Position numbers and translations under genes: made by a program | Part shown: one piece after another, positions 1 through 8,275 of the stretch | Layout: each line of letters starts with the position of its first letter | Numbering within the stretch: position 1 is the first letter of the stretch | Notes under the pieces: model-generated | Database searches by the model: none | Told to the model about the DNA's origin: nothing | Seen by the model: the letters and a program-made list of their open reading frames with translations, nothing else | NCBI GenBank assembly: GCA_002346475.1 | Contig: DDZV01000020.1 | Coordinates: 1 to 28,680, forward strand | Source: Acidobacteria bacterium UBA2999 | GTDB lineage: Bacteria; Acidobacteriota; Vicinamibacteria; Vicinamibacterales; UBA2999 | Direction: 5' to 3' | DNA: 28,680 nucleotides

Positions 1-435
1 TTCAGAATCGTTCAATGCCTCCTGTAAGGCTAGCCGTGAATTTCCGTCTCCGATTAACCCAATTGCAAATGCCGCCATCTGACGAACTTCCTTCTCTGGG
101 TCTTTAAGCAACATTGCAAGTGGTTCAATGGCTTCGCTCAGACCAATCCGTCCCATGGCAAGTGCGGCACGGTGACGAACTCGCACTTCCGGATCGCTTA
201 ATAATCTGATTAGATCGGACGGAGGTGGGGTTTGTAAAACAGCTGGCCGACCTTGACTTGCAGGGGCTAAGACAACTGCTGGAGGTGTATTGAGGGCCCG
301 TAAGATCCGAAGATCCTCAAGTTGGATAATCCAGCGAAGTTTCTCTTCCCAAAGGACTTCTACCTGTGGAGGCAGGCTGGCACAACCGGCTGCACAAGTA
401 AATACGAGCAGTAACAGGATGCGATCGATCCGCAC
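1..435 (-). CDS. HEAT-repeat lipoprotein, 5' part (runs off the window start)
   Basis: An uninterrupted frame of 145 codons runs from a GTG at 435 to the window edge, so the C-terminus is missing. Residues 1-18 look like a lipoprotein signal: basic start (MRIDR), hydrophobic core, then an AAGC lipobox with the acceptor Cys at residue 18. The +2 residue is Ala rather than Asp, which would suit outer-membrane sorting. A Pro-rich linker follows. From about residue 73 there are two HEAT-type helical repeats, with the recognisable patterns LLSDPEVRVRHRAALAMGRI and LLKDPEKEVRQMAAFAIGLI. Such repeats usually serve as protein-binding scaffolds; no enzymatic motif is visible. The next upstream in-frame stop is at 484-486 and no ATG lies between, so GTG is the best start although no Shine-Dalgarno sequence precedes it. 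Divergent from the deoxynucleoside kinase gene. The exact function is unknown. Confidence 0.8.
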   Translation of the reverse strand, partial: MRIDRILLLLVFTCAAGCASLPPQVEVLWEEKLRWIIQLEDLRILRALNTPPAVVLAPASQGRPAVLQTPPPSDLIRLLSDPEVRVRHRAALAMGRIGLSEAIEPLAMLLKDPEKEVRQMAAFAIGLIGDGNSRLALQEALNDSE

Positions 436-513
436 GACGTTAAGGATGATAGCATGCGCCGCGGGAAGCGTCTGGATACATAATTACTCACCCGTTGCGT
501 TTAATACTTGAAG
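436..513. promoter_or_regulatory. Divergent intergenic region with -10-like boxes
   Basis: These 78 bases separate two divergent genes and should contain both promoters. On the - strand TATCAT (446-451) ends 10 nt before the GTG of the lipoprotein gene. On the + strand TTTAAT (500-505) ends 8 nt before the ATG of the kinase gene. Neither has a convincing -35 box. The short distances would give very short or leaderless transcripts. These are motif matches only. Confidence 0.35.
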
Positions 514-1152
514 ATGACATTCCGCTATATTGCACTCGAAGGCCCGATTGGAGTTGGTAAGACCTCGCTGGTAAATCGCCTGGCGACACGACTCGATGCG
601 ACAGCCGTTCTAGAAGAAACGGATAATCCGTTTCTCGCCGACTTCTATGGAGGACGTCCTGGCTCAGCGCTCCAGGCACAACTCTTCTATCTTTTAAACC
701 GGCACCGGCAACAACTTACACTCCGCCAGGCCGACCTGTTTTCACAAATAACAGTCTGTGATTACTTATTCGACAAAGATAAGATTTTTGCCTACCTTAA
801 TCTAGACGATAACGAACTTTTTATTTACCAGCGCCTCTATGACCTTCTTGCCAAGGACGTGCCTGCGCCAGATCTCGTAATCTATCTGCAGGTACCAACT
901 GACGTTCTATTACAGCGCATCCGTGAACGTTCAAAGCACCCAACTAGCGAACTTCCAGACCCTGATACGGCCTATCTACGCGAACTAAATGAAGCGTACC
1001 AACATTTCTTTTTTCACTACACCTCAACGCCTCTTTTAGTAGTAGAAACCTCTCATGTCGACCTCCAAACGAGTGACCGTGCACTTGATGACCTCATTCG
1101 GCAAATGTCAACAATGACGCGAGGGACCCAATACTACGTTCCTAGATCCTAA
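514..1152 (+). CDS. Deoxynucleoside kinase (dNK/dGK/dAK family)
   Basis: A 212-residue protein expected to phosphorylate deoxyribonucleosides to their 5'-monophosphates with ATP in the cytoplasmic salvage pathway. The N-terminus has a P-loop, GPIGVGKTSL (residues 10-19). An Arg-rich LID-like segment (RIRERSKHP) lies around residues 130-138, and DYLFDKDKIFAYLNL in the middle is typical of bacterial members of the family. The length fits the usual 200-230 residues. A TTG lies two codons upstream at 508, but ATG at 514 places the P-loop as in relatives; neither has a Shine-Dalgarno sequence. Substrate preference (dA, dG or dC) cannot be read from the sequence. First gene of a dense + strand run; accD follows after 39 nt. 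Confidence 0.88.
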   Translation: MTFRYIALEGPIGVGKTSLVNRLATRLDATAVLEETDNPFLADFYGGRPGSALQAQLFYLLNRHRQQLTLRQADLFSQITVCDYLFDKDKIFAYLNLDDNELFIYQRLYDLLAKDVPAPDLVIYLQVPTDVLLQRIRERSKHPTSELPDPDTAYLRELNEAYQHFFFHYTSTPLLVVETSHVDLQTSDRALDDLIRQMSTMTRGTQYYVPRS

Positions 1153-1191
1153 AACTGGAATTTAAGCCCACTTGACCTACAATGTGGTCAT

Positions 1192-2088
1192 ATGGCGTGG
1201 TTTAAGAAGACCCGTAAGCCAATGGCTTCTGCAGCTGAAAAGAGCCGTGTTCCAGAGGGCTTGATGGCAAAGTGTCCCGGATGTGCAAAGGTAATCTACA
1301 ACAAAGACCTTGCAGAAAATCTGAATGTCTGTCCAAATTGCGCACACCATTTTCGCCTTGGGGCAGTGGAACGCTTAAGGTCCCTTTTCGACAATGAGAA
1401 GTGGACAGAACACTTTTCAAATCTTTCTTCAAACGACCCGTTAAAGTTTAAAGACACAAAATCGTACAGTGAACGCTTACGTGAAAATATCGATCGAACT
1501 GGCCTGAAGGATTCCATGATCGTCGCCACTGGGAAGCTCGCAGGAATCAATGTCGTTGTTTGTGCAATGGAATACGATTTTATTGGTGGGAGCATGGGTG
1601 TTGTTAGTGGAGAAAAGACAGCAAGAGCAGTAGAGCTGTCATTAAAAAATCGTCAACCATTAATTATTGTTTCTTGCTCTGGCGGAGCACGCATGATGGA
1701 AGGCGCATTATCCCTCATGCAAATGGCTAAAATTTCAGCTGCACTGGCAAGACTTGATCGAGCCAAGCTACCGTTTATTTCGATACTTACAGATCCAACA
1801 ACAGGAGGGGTCACTGCCAGCTATGCCATGTTAGGGGATCTGAACATTGCTGAGCCACACGCGCTTATTGGCTTTGCTGGTCCACGTGTTATTGAGCAAA
1901 CAATCCGCCAGAAATTGCCAAAGGGCTTCCAGAGAAGCGAGTTCTTGCTTGAACACGGAATGCTCGATCTAGTAGTTGACCGCCGAAAGCTAAAAACTAC
2001 CTTGACGCGCGCACTTCGTTTTATGGTAGCAACAGGGAGTTCTGTATCGAAAAACACTACAGAGCTCTCTGGTCCTCCACAAAACTGA
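1192..2088 (+). CDS. accD: Acetyl-CoA carboxylase carboxyltransferase subunit beta
   Basis: Beta subunit of the carboxyltransferase half of acetyl-CoA carboxylase, which with AccA moves the carboxyl group from biotin-BCCP to acetyl-CoA to make malonyl-CoA for fatty-acid synthesis. The N-terminal zinc ribbon is complete: Cys28, Cys31, Cys47 and Cys50 in two CPxC pairs. The crotonase-fold core includes the conserved SGGARMMEGALSLMQMAKI segment and the glycine-rich GGVTASYAMLGD. The 298-residue length matches the family (E. coli 304). ATG at 1192 has no Shine-Dalgarno sequence, but TACAAT (1178-1183) ends 8 nt upstream and could be a -10 box for an internal, near-leaderless transcript. accD followed by folC is a common bacterial neighbourhood. 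accA is not in the window. Confidence 0.97.
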   Translation: MAWFKKTRKPMASAAEKSRVPEGLMAKCPGCAKVIYNKDLAENLNVCPNCAHHFRLGAVERLRSLFDNEKWTEHFSNLSSNDPLKFKDTKSYSERLRENIDRTGLKDSMIVATGKLAGINVVVCAMEYDFIGGSMGVVSGEKTARAVELSLKNRQPLIIVSCSGGARMMEGALSLMQMAKISAALARLDRAKLPFISILTDPTTGGVTASYAMLGDLNIAEPHALIGFAGPRVIEQTIRQKLPKGFQRSEFLLEHGMLDLVVDRRKLKTTLTRALRFMVATGSSVSKNTTELSGPPQN

Positions 2089-2102
2089 GTCGCATTCATA
2101 AT

Positions 2103-3395
2103 TTGTTTGAACGTCTCTTTGCACTAAAGAATTTCGGAATCAAGCTTGGCCTAGGCACTATAACGCGCTTGTGTGAATCGCTGGGACATCCGGAACGTGC
2201 TTTCCGTACAGTTCATATCGCTGGAACAAATGGAAAGGGATCCGTTGCGGCAATGGTACATGCAGGCCTCATTAACGCTGGGCTACAGGCTGCACTTTAC
2301 ACTTCTCCACACCTGAACAACATAGCTGAAAGGTTTATTGTTGGCCGGGATCCTGTCGAAACAAAAATCCTTCACGACACAACAGAATATGTACTTGACC
2401 AAGCAGATGCATTGGTCTCCTCAGGAACACTTCAAAGCTCTCCAACATTCTTTGAAGCTACAACAGCTATTGCTTTTGAACTTTTTAGACGATCTAAAGT
2501 TGACACCGCAGTGATCGAAGTTGGCCTAGGAGGACGTTACGATGCCAGCAATATTATTGAACCGGCGTTAGTTTCTATTACTTCGATTGGCCTAGATCAT
2601 CAGCAGCAACTTGGTAATTCACTAACCTCCATTGCGACCGAAAAGGCTGGAGTCATTAAAACTGGGGTGCCAGTTGTAACAGGATTACTTCCCTCAGATG
2701 TAACAACTCATGTCTGCAACATTGCGACTAAGGTTAACAGTACAGTTATCCCTGCATTTCAAGATGTCAGTATTAAATCGAGATCTATCGAAGGTCGTTC
2801 GTTTCTGAAAATCCGTACACCTCAACATCAGTACAAAGAAATTCCTTTAGCTCTGCGTGGAATTCACCAAGAAGAAAATGCTGTAGTAGCTATCCGGATC
2901 ATGGAAACCCTCAACCCGCTTGGTATAGAAATACCATATGATGCAATTGAAAAAGCTCTACGCGAAGTAGAATGGCCAGGTCGGCTTGAACTAATTGCGC
3001 TCGACCGTACTCGGCAAGTGCTGCTCGACGTCGCACACAATCCAGACGGTGCTGCTGCGCTCGCGCGCTACTTGTCACAGTGGCATATAGAACGTCCGCC
3101 ACTAATATTTGCTGCAATGAATGATAAAGACGTTACCGGCATGCTTCGAAAGCTTCTCCCTGTTGTCGGTCCAATAATTGTGACAGGCTTGCATAATACT
3201 CGTGCAATGGATCTGAAAACCATAGAAACTAAGGTAGCTACACTAGAACCAGAACGAGAAGTTATTAAAGTGAATAACCCAACAGAAGCTCTAAAAAAAG
3301 CCTTTCTATATGGATCAATGGTATGTGTTGCTGGCTCATTCTTTCTAGTTGGTACCGTTCGTGAACAAATCCAACACCGTGCTATCCTGCAGTAA
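2103..3395 (+). CDS. folC: Folylpolyglutamate synthase / dihydrofolate synthase
   Basis: Adds glutamate to dihydropteroate and/or folates with ATP (Mur-ligase family, cytoplasm). The hallmarks are FGIKLGLG near the N-terminus, the P-loop HIAGTNGKGSVAAM (about residues 38-51), SPTFFEATTAIAF, and the C-terminal ligase domain with LDVAHNPDGAAAL. The total is 430 residues, as expected. The start is TTG at 2103, 14 nt after the accD stop. An in-frame ATT lies at 2094, but no ATG or GTG precedes the conserved KNFGIKLGL block, so TTG is the most reasonable start. No Shine-Dalgarno sequence is visible; translation may be coupled to accD. Downstream, lptD begins within or just after the 3' end of this gene. 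Confidence 0.95.
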   Translation: MFERLFALKNFGIKLGLGTITRLCESLGHPERAFRTVHIAGTNGKGSVAAMVHAGLINAGLQAALYTSPHLNNIAERFIVGRDPVETKILHDTTEYVLDQADALVSSGTLQSSPTFFEATTAIAFELFRRSKVDTAVIEVGLGGRYDASNIIEPALVSITSIGLDHQQQLGNSLTSIATEKAGVIKTGVPVVTGLLPSDVTTHVCNIATKVNSTVIPAFQDVSIKSRSIEGRSFLKIRTPQHQYKEIPLALRGIHQEENAVVAIRIMETLNPLGIEIPYDAIEKALREVEWPGRLELIALDRTRQVLLDVAHNPDGAAALARYLSQWHIERPPLIFAAMNDKDVTGMLRKLLPVVGPIIVTGLHNTRAMDLKTIETKVATLEPEREVIKVNNPTEALKKAFLYGSMVCVAGSFFLVGTVREQIQHRAILQ

Positions 3396-3414
3396 CTCAT
3401 TCCTTGGACTAGGC

Positions 3415-5697
3415 GTGTTACAGCTTCGTCTGTTGATCTTGGTTCTTGTTTGTTCGTGCACCACCATAGCCCGTGCACAAAATCCAGAAGCAGTGCCATC
3501 ACCGACAAGCGATGCGCTTGCTGGCTTCGCATCTAGTCAATGGCATTTGGAGCGTCTCTCTGAACACCACTGGCGTCTTACAGGCCAAGTGGAAATGGAA
3601 CGGGATCAACTAAGTTTATTTGCCGATCAAGTCGATCTCTTTACCGACACAAATCAGCTCGTAGCAGAAGGCAATGTTGTTCTCACAAATCCTGAAGGCC
3701 AAATTTCTGCTACTCGTGTCGAGCTTAATACAAATAGCGACGCTGGAAACTTCTATGACGCGTCAGGCATCCTGTCTCTCGGGTCAGAAGCAGACCTGGC
3801 TGAATTTGGTGGACAGGACCCAGACGTCTACTTTTATGCTGACCACCTTGAAAAACTTGACAACAGACGATACAGACTGACACGTGGGGCTTTTACAACG
3901 TGCGTACAGCCCACACCGCGTTGGGAATTGACTTCTGGTAGCGTTGTCATCAATCTCGATGAGTACGCCGTACTAAGAAATACTATTCTGCGCGTTAAGG
4001 GTGTGCCTTTGATGTACATGCCGTTTGCATACTATCCACTACAAGAAGACGGCCGGGCCACAGGATTTCTCTTGCCACAGTACGGTACATCCACGCTTCG
4101 TGGACAAGCCCTCAGTAATGCATTTTTCTTAGCGCTTGGGCGTAGCCAGGACGCCACACTATTTCATGACTGGTTTACCCGTACCGGACAAGGTGTTGGA
4201 GCAGAGTATCGCTATCTCGGTGGTAGTGGGTCTCAAGGTTCGTTTCGTTCCTATCTATTTAACCAACATTCGGCAGAGTTTACTGCAAGTGATGGTTCAG
4301 TTAGCGAATTGCCAGAGAATCGAAGCTTTGAACTCACAGGGGGTCTTACACAAAAACTCGGTGGTGGATTTCGGGGACGTGCAAGATTCGATTATTTTTC
4401 TGATATTACAACCCAGCAACTGTATCACAGCAACCTCTATGAGGCATCTCGCCGTTTACGAACACTTGGAGGATCGCTTAGTGGCAATTGGGGACCCTAT
4501 AGCCTCAGCACTGTCTACCAACGGAATGAAACTTTCGAAGGTGACAATGGCTCTATTCTGTATGGTTCCACTCCTCGAATCTCTGGTTCCATAGCGCAGC
4601 GTTCACTCTTTGGCCTTCCAATCTACGGTGGTGTTACTGGTGAATATTCGTACCTGTTGTATCAAGACCGACGGGGTGCAGGACTTCCGAACTCTAGCAT
4701 GAACAGAATGGACCTTTTTCCATCTATCCGAGTACCTTTTTCGAAATTAACGTACTTGACCGTTAACTCATCTGCTGCCTACCGGTTAACCCACTATTCT
4801 CAAAGCCTCGATGCAGGACAGCAACAAAGAGCTATTCCTTTAACACGACGCTACTTGACACTTCAGTCAGACATTATCGGTCCGGTGGTCACACGAGTCT
4901 GGGACACGCCTACGAGCAACTTCGCCGAACGACTCAAACACGTTATCGAACCAACGTTCACATTTGACTGGACTAGCCAAATTAATAATTTTAAGCAGGT
5001 TGCTGTGTTAACCGATGCGTCAGACTTTGTTCTAGGTGGCATGATGAGACTGACATATGGTTTGACAAATCGCCTGCTAGCCCGTACCCATGGCACCGAA
5101 GACACACCTGGACAGGCCAGGGAAATTTTGGCAGCCACGATTCAGCAAACTTACTACACAAATCCTGAAGCAAGCATTTATGACGTCAACTACGCCAGCA
5201 GTGTGCGGGCACAACAATCAAACTTTTCAACAATCGCACTCGCTGTACGCGCAGCGCCGACTCGCAGTACCGACACCACAATTCGAGTTGAACACGATCC
5301 AACCGGTGGAGGCCTTAATGTCTTCTCGCTCACCAGTAGCGCCTATTGGGGAAATCAATCTGTTAGCGGAAGTTGGAGCCACTACAGCCAGGGAGAGGGC
5401 GTCCCGGCCAGTAGTTACGTGACAGCCAACACCGGCATCCGCCTTCATGAAGGACGGCTAGGTGGCAACTACGCCCTAAGCTGGGATGCTGGCCGAGGAG
5501 ATATTGTCAGCCAAAGTATTACAGCGTTTTATAACGCACAGTGCTGCGGGATTGGATTTGAGTACCAGTCTTTTAATTATCCTCAACTTAGTACGCGATT
5601 TCCGATCCCATCGGATCGACGTATAAACTTTTCATTTATGCTAGCTGGGCTAGGTACATTTTCAAACTTTTTTGGAGCATTTGGCGGTCCTCAATGA
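3415..5697 (+). CDS. lptD: LPS-assembly outer-membrane protein LptD
   Basis: Outer-membrane translocon barrel which, with LptE, inserts lipopolysaccharide into the outer leaflet. From GTG 3415 the product has 760 residues. It has a signal peptide (LQLRLLILVLVCSCTTIARA, cut before QNPEA), an OstA/LptA-like jellyroll (about residues 30-150) and a long beta-barrel containing the family signature KHVIEP. The C-terminus is aromatic-rich. The mature protein has only three cysteines: Cys163 (in FTTC) and the adjacent pair Cys710-Cys711 (in AQCCG). They match E. coli Cys173 and Cys724/725, while the E. coli Cys31 counterpart is missing. The frame is open upstream to a TTG at 3349, with a GTG at 3361 inside folC. 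GTG 3415 gives the most compact signal peptide, but 3361 is possible. The stop overlaps the rmlA start (ATGA). Confidence 0.95.
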   Translation: MLQLRLLILVLVCSCTTIARAQNPEAVPSPTSDALAGFASSQWHLERLSEHHWRLTGQVEMERDQLSLFADQVDLFTDTNQLVAEGNVVLTNPEGQISATRVELNTNSDAGNFYDASGILSLGSEADLAEFGGQDPDVYFYADHLEKLDNRRYRLTRGAFTTCVQPTPRWELTSGSVVINLDEYAVLRNTILRVKGVPLMYMPFAYYPLQEDGRATGFLLPQYGTSTLRGQALSNAFFLALGRSQDATLFHDWFTRTGQGVGAEYRYLGGSGSQGSFRSYLFNQHSAEFTASDGSVSELPENRSFELTGGLTQKLGGGFRGRARFDYFSDITTQQLYHSNLYEASRRLRTLGGSLSGNWGPYSLSTVYQRNETFEGDNGSILYGSTPRISGSIAQRSLFGLPIYGGVTGEYSYLLYQDRRGAGLPNSSMNRMDLFPSIRVPFSKLTYLTVNSSAAYRLTHYSQSLDAGQQQRAIPLTRRYLTLQSDIIGPVVTRVWDTPTSNFAERLKHVIEPTFTFDWTSQINNFKQVAVLTDASDFVLGGMMRLTYGLTNRLLARTHGTEDTPGQAREILAATIQQTYYTNPEASIYDVNYASSVRAQQSNFSTIALAVRAAPTRSTDTTIRVEHDPTGGGLNVFSLTSSAYWGNQSVSGSWSHYSQGEGVPASSYVTANTGIRLHEGRLGGNYALSWDAGRGDIVSQSITAFYNAQCCGIGFEYQSFNYPQLSTRFPIPSDRRINFSFMLAGLGTFSNFFGAFGGPQ

Positions 5698-6761
5698 AAG
5701 GCCTGATTTTAAGTGGCGGCAAAGGCACACGCCTTCGTCCATTAACGTATACGAGTGCTAAACAGCTCGTACCCATTGCTAATAAACCTATCCTGTTCTA
5801 CGGAATTGAAGCCCTAGCAAACGCTAATATCCGCAACATCGGTATCGTAGTCGGCGACACACAGGCTGAAATTCGGGCAGCGGTTGGAGACGGATCCCGT
5901 TGGGGTGTCTCCATTCACTATATTGAACAAGAGTCGCCGAGTGGTCTCGCGCATGCAGTCAAAATCAGTGAACCCTTCATCGGGAAAGAACCGTTTGTCA
6001 TGTACCTTGGCGATAATTTACTCAATAAAAGCATCTCCCATTTCGTACAGGAATTCGACCGTGAAAAACCAGCAGCTCAAATTCTTCTAGCCCGTGTCCC
6101 TGACCCGCAAATGTTTGGAGTTGCCGAACTCCAAGAAGGCAAAGTTGTACGACTTGTTGAAAAGCCAACGGAACCGATTGGTGACCTGGCTTTAGTTGGT
6201 GTGTACATGTTTCAACCTGACATTTTTGAGTCTGTGAAACGGATTCAACCAAGTTCTAGAAATGAACTTGAAATTACTGATGCCATCCAAGATCTAATTG
6301 ACCGAGGACTTGATGTGCACCCTCAGATTGTTAATGGATGGTGGAAGGATACAGGTAAACCTGAGGATATCCTTGAAGCTAATCAGTTAATCCTAGAAAC
6401 GCTTGAACACCGAATCGAAGGTGTCGTAGACCAAGATAGTCGTATTGAAGGAAACGTAATCATTGAGTCTGGCGCAAATGTTGAACGTTCCACCATTCGC
6501 GGACCAGCTATTATTGGTAGTGGGACGCGTCTAGTAAACGCTTACGTAGGGCCATTTACTTCAATCATGAATGACGTAGAGATACTCAATGCTGAGATTG
6601 AACATAGTATTGTTCTAGAGGGAACACATCTCAATGATTTAGATAATCGTGTAATTAATAGTCTGATTGGAAAGAATGTGCGAATCTACCGAGAACCGGC
6701 TAAACCTAGTGCGTACCGATTCATGCTCGGAGATAATTCAGAAGTGGGAATCCGCTGGTAA
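5694..6761 (+). CDS. rmlA: Glucose-1-phosphate thymidylyltransferase, long form
   Basis: Makes dTDP-glucose from dTTP and glucose-1-phosphate, the entry step to dTDP-deoxysugars. The N-terminal nucleotidyltransferase domain starts with GLILSGGKGTRLRPLT (residues 3-18) and SAKQLVPIANKP. The metal/sugar region YLGDNLL and the late KDTGKPEDILEAN segment follow. Residues from about 245 form a left-handed beta-helix of hexapeptide-like repeats (IEGNVIIESGANVERSTIRG). That tail makes this the long, StrD-like form (355 residues) rather than the 290-residue enterobacterial RmlA. ATG at 5694 overlaps the lptD stop by 4 nt, so coupling with lptD is likely. First gene of a four-gene dTDP-sugar cassette. 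Confidence 0.93.
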   Translation: MKGLILSGGKGTRLRPLTYTSAKQLVPIANKPILFYGIEALANANIRNIGIVVGDTQAEIRAAVGDGSRWGVSIHYIEQESPSGLAHAVKISEPFIGKEPFVMYLGDNLLNKSISHFVQEFDREKPAAQILLARVPDPQMFGVAELQEGKVVRLVEKPTEPIGDLALVGVYMFQPDIFESVKRIQPSSRNELEITDAIQDLIDRGLDVHPQIVNGWWKDTGKPEDILEANQLILETLEHRIEGVVDQDSRIEGNVIIESGANVERSTIRGPAIIGSGTRLVNAYVGPFTSIMNDVEILNAEIEHSIVLEGTHLNDLDNRVINSLIGKNVRIYREPAKPSAYRFMLGDNSEVGIRW

Positions 6762-6766
6762 AACAA

Positions 6767-7267
6767 ATGAGTAGCCCAAAAACATACACGGAAACTGTAC
6801 AGAAAGATCCACTGATTCAAGGGGTCAAAACAAAATCGCTAAGTGTTATTCCAGATGAACGTGGTTGGTTAATGGAAATTCTTCGTGTAGATGAAAAAGA
6901 TCTATTTACAAAGTTTGGCCAGGTTTATCTTTCTGCAACGTACCCTGGTGTTGTAAAAGCTTGGCACTATCACAAACATCAGGTGGATAATTTCGCCTGT
7001 GTGGCAGGAATGGTGAAATTAGTGCTCGTTGATACAAGACCAGAGTCACCTACCAAAGATGCCACTAACGAGTTTTTCCTCGGCACACACAACCCAACGC
7101 TTGTACAGGTACCAAACTTGGTATATCACGGTTGGAAGTGCATCTCGCAAGAAGCCTCACTTGTAATTAATGTCACCAGCGAACCGTACCATTATGCGGA
7201 ACCAGATGAATTTCGTCTTGAACCCCATAACAGCCTCCCATATGACTGGGCTCGTAAGGATGGTTGA
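6767..7267 (+). CDS. dTDP-4-dehydrorhamnose 3,5-epimerase family protein (RmlC-like cupin)
   Basis: A 166-residue cupin-fold protein that should epimerise dTDP-4-keto-6-deoxyglucose, or at least bind such a sugar nucleotide. Residues aligned by eye with classical RmlC include His67 (in AWHYH, the position of the catalytic His of RGLHYQ), His121 (in VYHGWK) and a Tyr at 141 or 143 (in EPYHYAEPDE). The usual RGLH is replaced by KAWH, so the phosphate-binding Arg is Lys here, and the protein is shorter than typical RmlC (about 180). It belongs to a divergent RmlC branch. Single (C3 or C5) versus double epimerisation cannot be decided. ATG at 6767 lies 5 nt after the rmlA stop and the 3' end overlaps rmlB by 8 nt. 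Confidence 0.82.
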   Translation: MSSPKTYTETVQKDPLIQGVKTKSLSVIPDERGWLMEILRVDEKDLFTKFGQVYLSATYPGVVKAWHYHKHQVDNFACVAGMVKLVLVDTRPESPTKDATNEFFLGTHNPTLVQVPNLVYHGWKCISQEASLVINVTSEPYHYAEPDEFRLEPHNSLPYDWARKDG

Positions 7268-8273
7268 GATTCTTGTTACCGGTGGCGCTGGATTTATTGG
7301 AAGTAACTTTATTCGCTATACCCTAAAACATAATAACGACTGCCACATTACGACATTAGACAAGTTAACCTATGCTGGCCGCCGAGAGAATTTACACGAC
7401 GTTATTGACCATCCTAGACATACGTTCGTTCAAGGCGACATCACAGATGCAAGTGTTACAAAGGATCTCGTCCAAAAAGCTACGATTGTTGTACATTTCG
7501 CTGCCGAAACACATGTTGATCGCTCAATCCAGGCAGCTGACAACTTCATACAAACAGATGTGGTGGGAACATTTGTATTGCTTGAGGCTGCACGACGTGC
7601 CAGCAACCTTAGCCGTTTCGTTCAGATCTCGACAGACGAGGTCTACGGAAGCATTGCAGAAGGCCATAGCTTAGAAACAGACGAATTGCTACCCAGGAAT
7701 CCTTACTCTGCAAGCAAAGCAGCAGCCGACCGCCTTGCGTACAGCTACTGGTCAACTTACAACGTCCCTGTGATTATCACACGAGCATCTAATAACTACG
7801 GTCCATATCAATATCCAGAAAAAATGATCCCACTATTTGCAACTAATGCTATCGACCATCTCAAGGTTCCACTATATGGTGACGGACATAACATTAGAGA
7901 TTGGCTACACGTCGAGGACCATTGCCGCGCTCTGGAACTTCTGATTGATAAGGGTGTCAATGGTCAGGTGTACAACATTGGTGGTGGCAATGAAATTACA
8001 AATATCGATCTGACCCACCAGATTCTTCAAGGGCTTAACCGGCCGTATTCTTTAATTAAACCCGTCTCTGATAGAGCAGGACATGACCACAGGTATGCAC
8101 TTAATACTAATAAACTTCAAAATCTCGGTTGGTCCCCTCAAACACCTTTCAATCAAGGACTTCACGCAACACTAGAGTGGTACACTAAAAACGAATGGTG
8201 GTGGCGTCCAATTAAAGAACAAGACGAAGAATTTCGTTCGTACTATCAAGCTCAATACGAGCGTCACCAATAA
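7260..8273 (+). CDS. rmlB: dTDP-glucose 4,6-dehydratase
   Basis: NAD-dependent extended short-chain dehydrogenase that turns dTDP-glucose into dTDP-4-keto-6-deoxyglucose. It has the Rossmann motif GGAGFIGSN (residues 8-16) and the catalytic triplet Thr125-Asp126-Glu127 in STDEVYGS. It also has Tyr149 and Lys153 (YSASK), the NNYGPYQYPEKMIPLF block and the C-terminal DRAGHDHRYAL motif. All are diagnostic of RmlB. The 337-residue product begins at ATG 7260, inside the last codons of the upstream epimerase gene. The frame is open further upstream to 7170, but that part is out-of-register epimerase sequence and is not used. The product feeds the adjacent epimerase and reductase. Confidence 0.96.
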   Translation: MVEILVTGGAGFIGSNFIRYTLKHNNDCHITTLDKLTYAGRRENLHDVIDHPRHTFVQGDITDASVTKDLVQKATIVVHFAAETHVDRSIQAADNFIQTDVVGTFVLLEAARRASNLSRFVQISTDEVYGSIAEGHSLETDELLPRNPYSASKAAADRLAYSYWSTYNVPVIITRASNNYGPYQYPEKMIPLFATNAIDHLKVPLYGDGHNIRDWLHVEDHCRALELLIDKGVNGQVYNIGGGNEITNIDLTHQILQGLNRPYSLIKPVSDRAGHDHRYALNTNKLQNLGWSPQTPFNQGLHATLEWYTKNEWWWRPIKEQDEEFRSYYQAQYERHQ

Positions 8274-8275
8274 AA

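Noticed and set aside
290..511. Open frame of 73 codons on the + strand
   Set aside because: It lies antisense to the clear HEAT-repeat lipoprotein frame (1-435, -) and has low-complexity, protein-unlike sequence.
3068..3532. 154-codon - strand frame across folC/lptD
   Set aside because: Antisense to two well-supported genes with no recognisable domain.
4136..4594. 152-codon + strand frame inside lptD
   Set aside because: Out-of-frame within the continuous LptD barrel; no motif and no ribosome-binding site.
7170..7259. N-terminal extension of rmlB by 30 codons
   Set aside because: These codons are the out-of-register 3' end of the epimerase gene; RmlB homology starts at ATG 7260.
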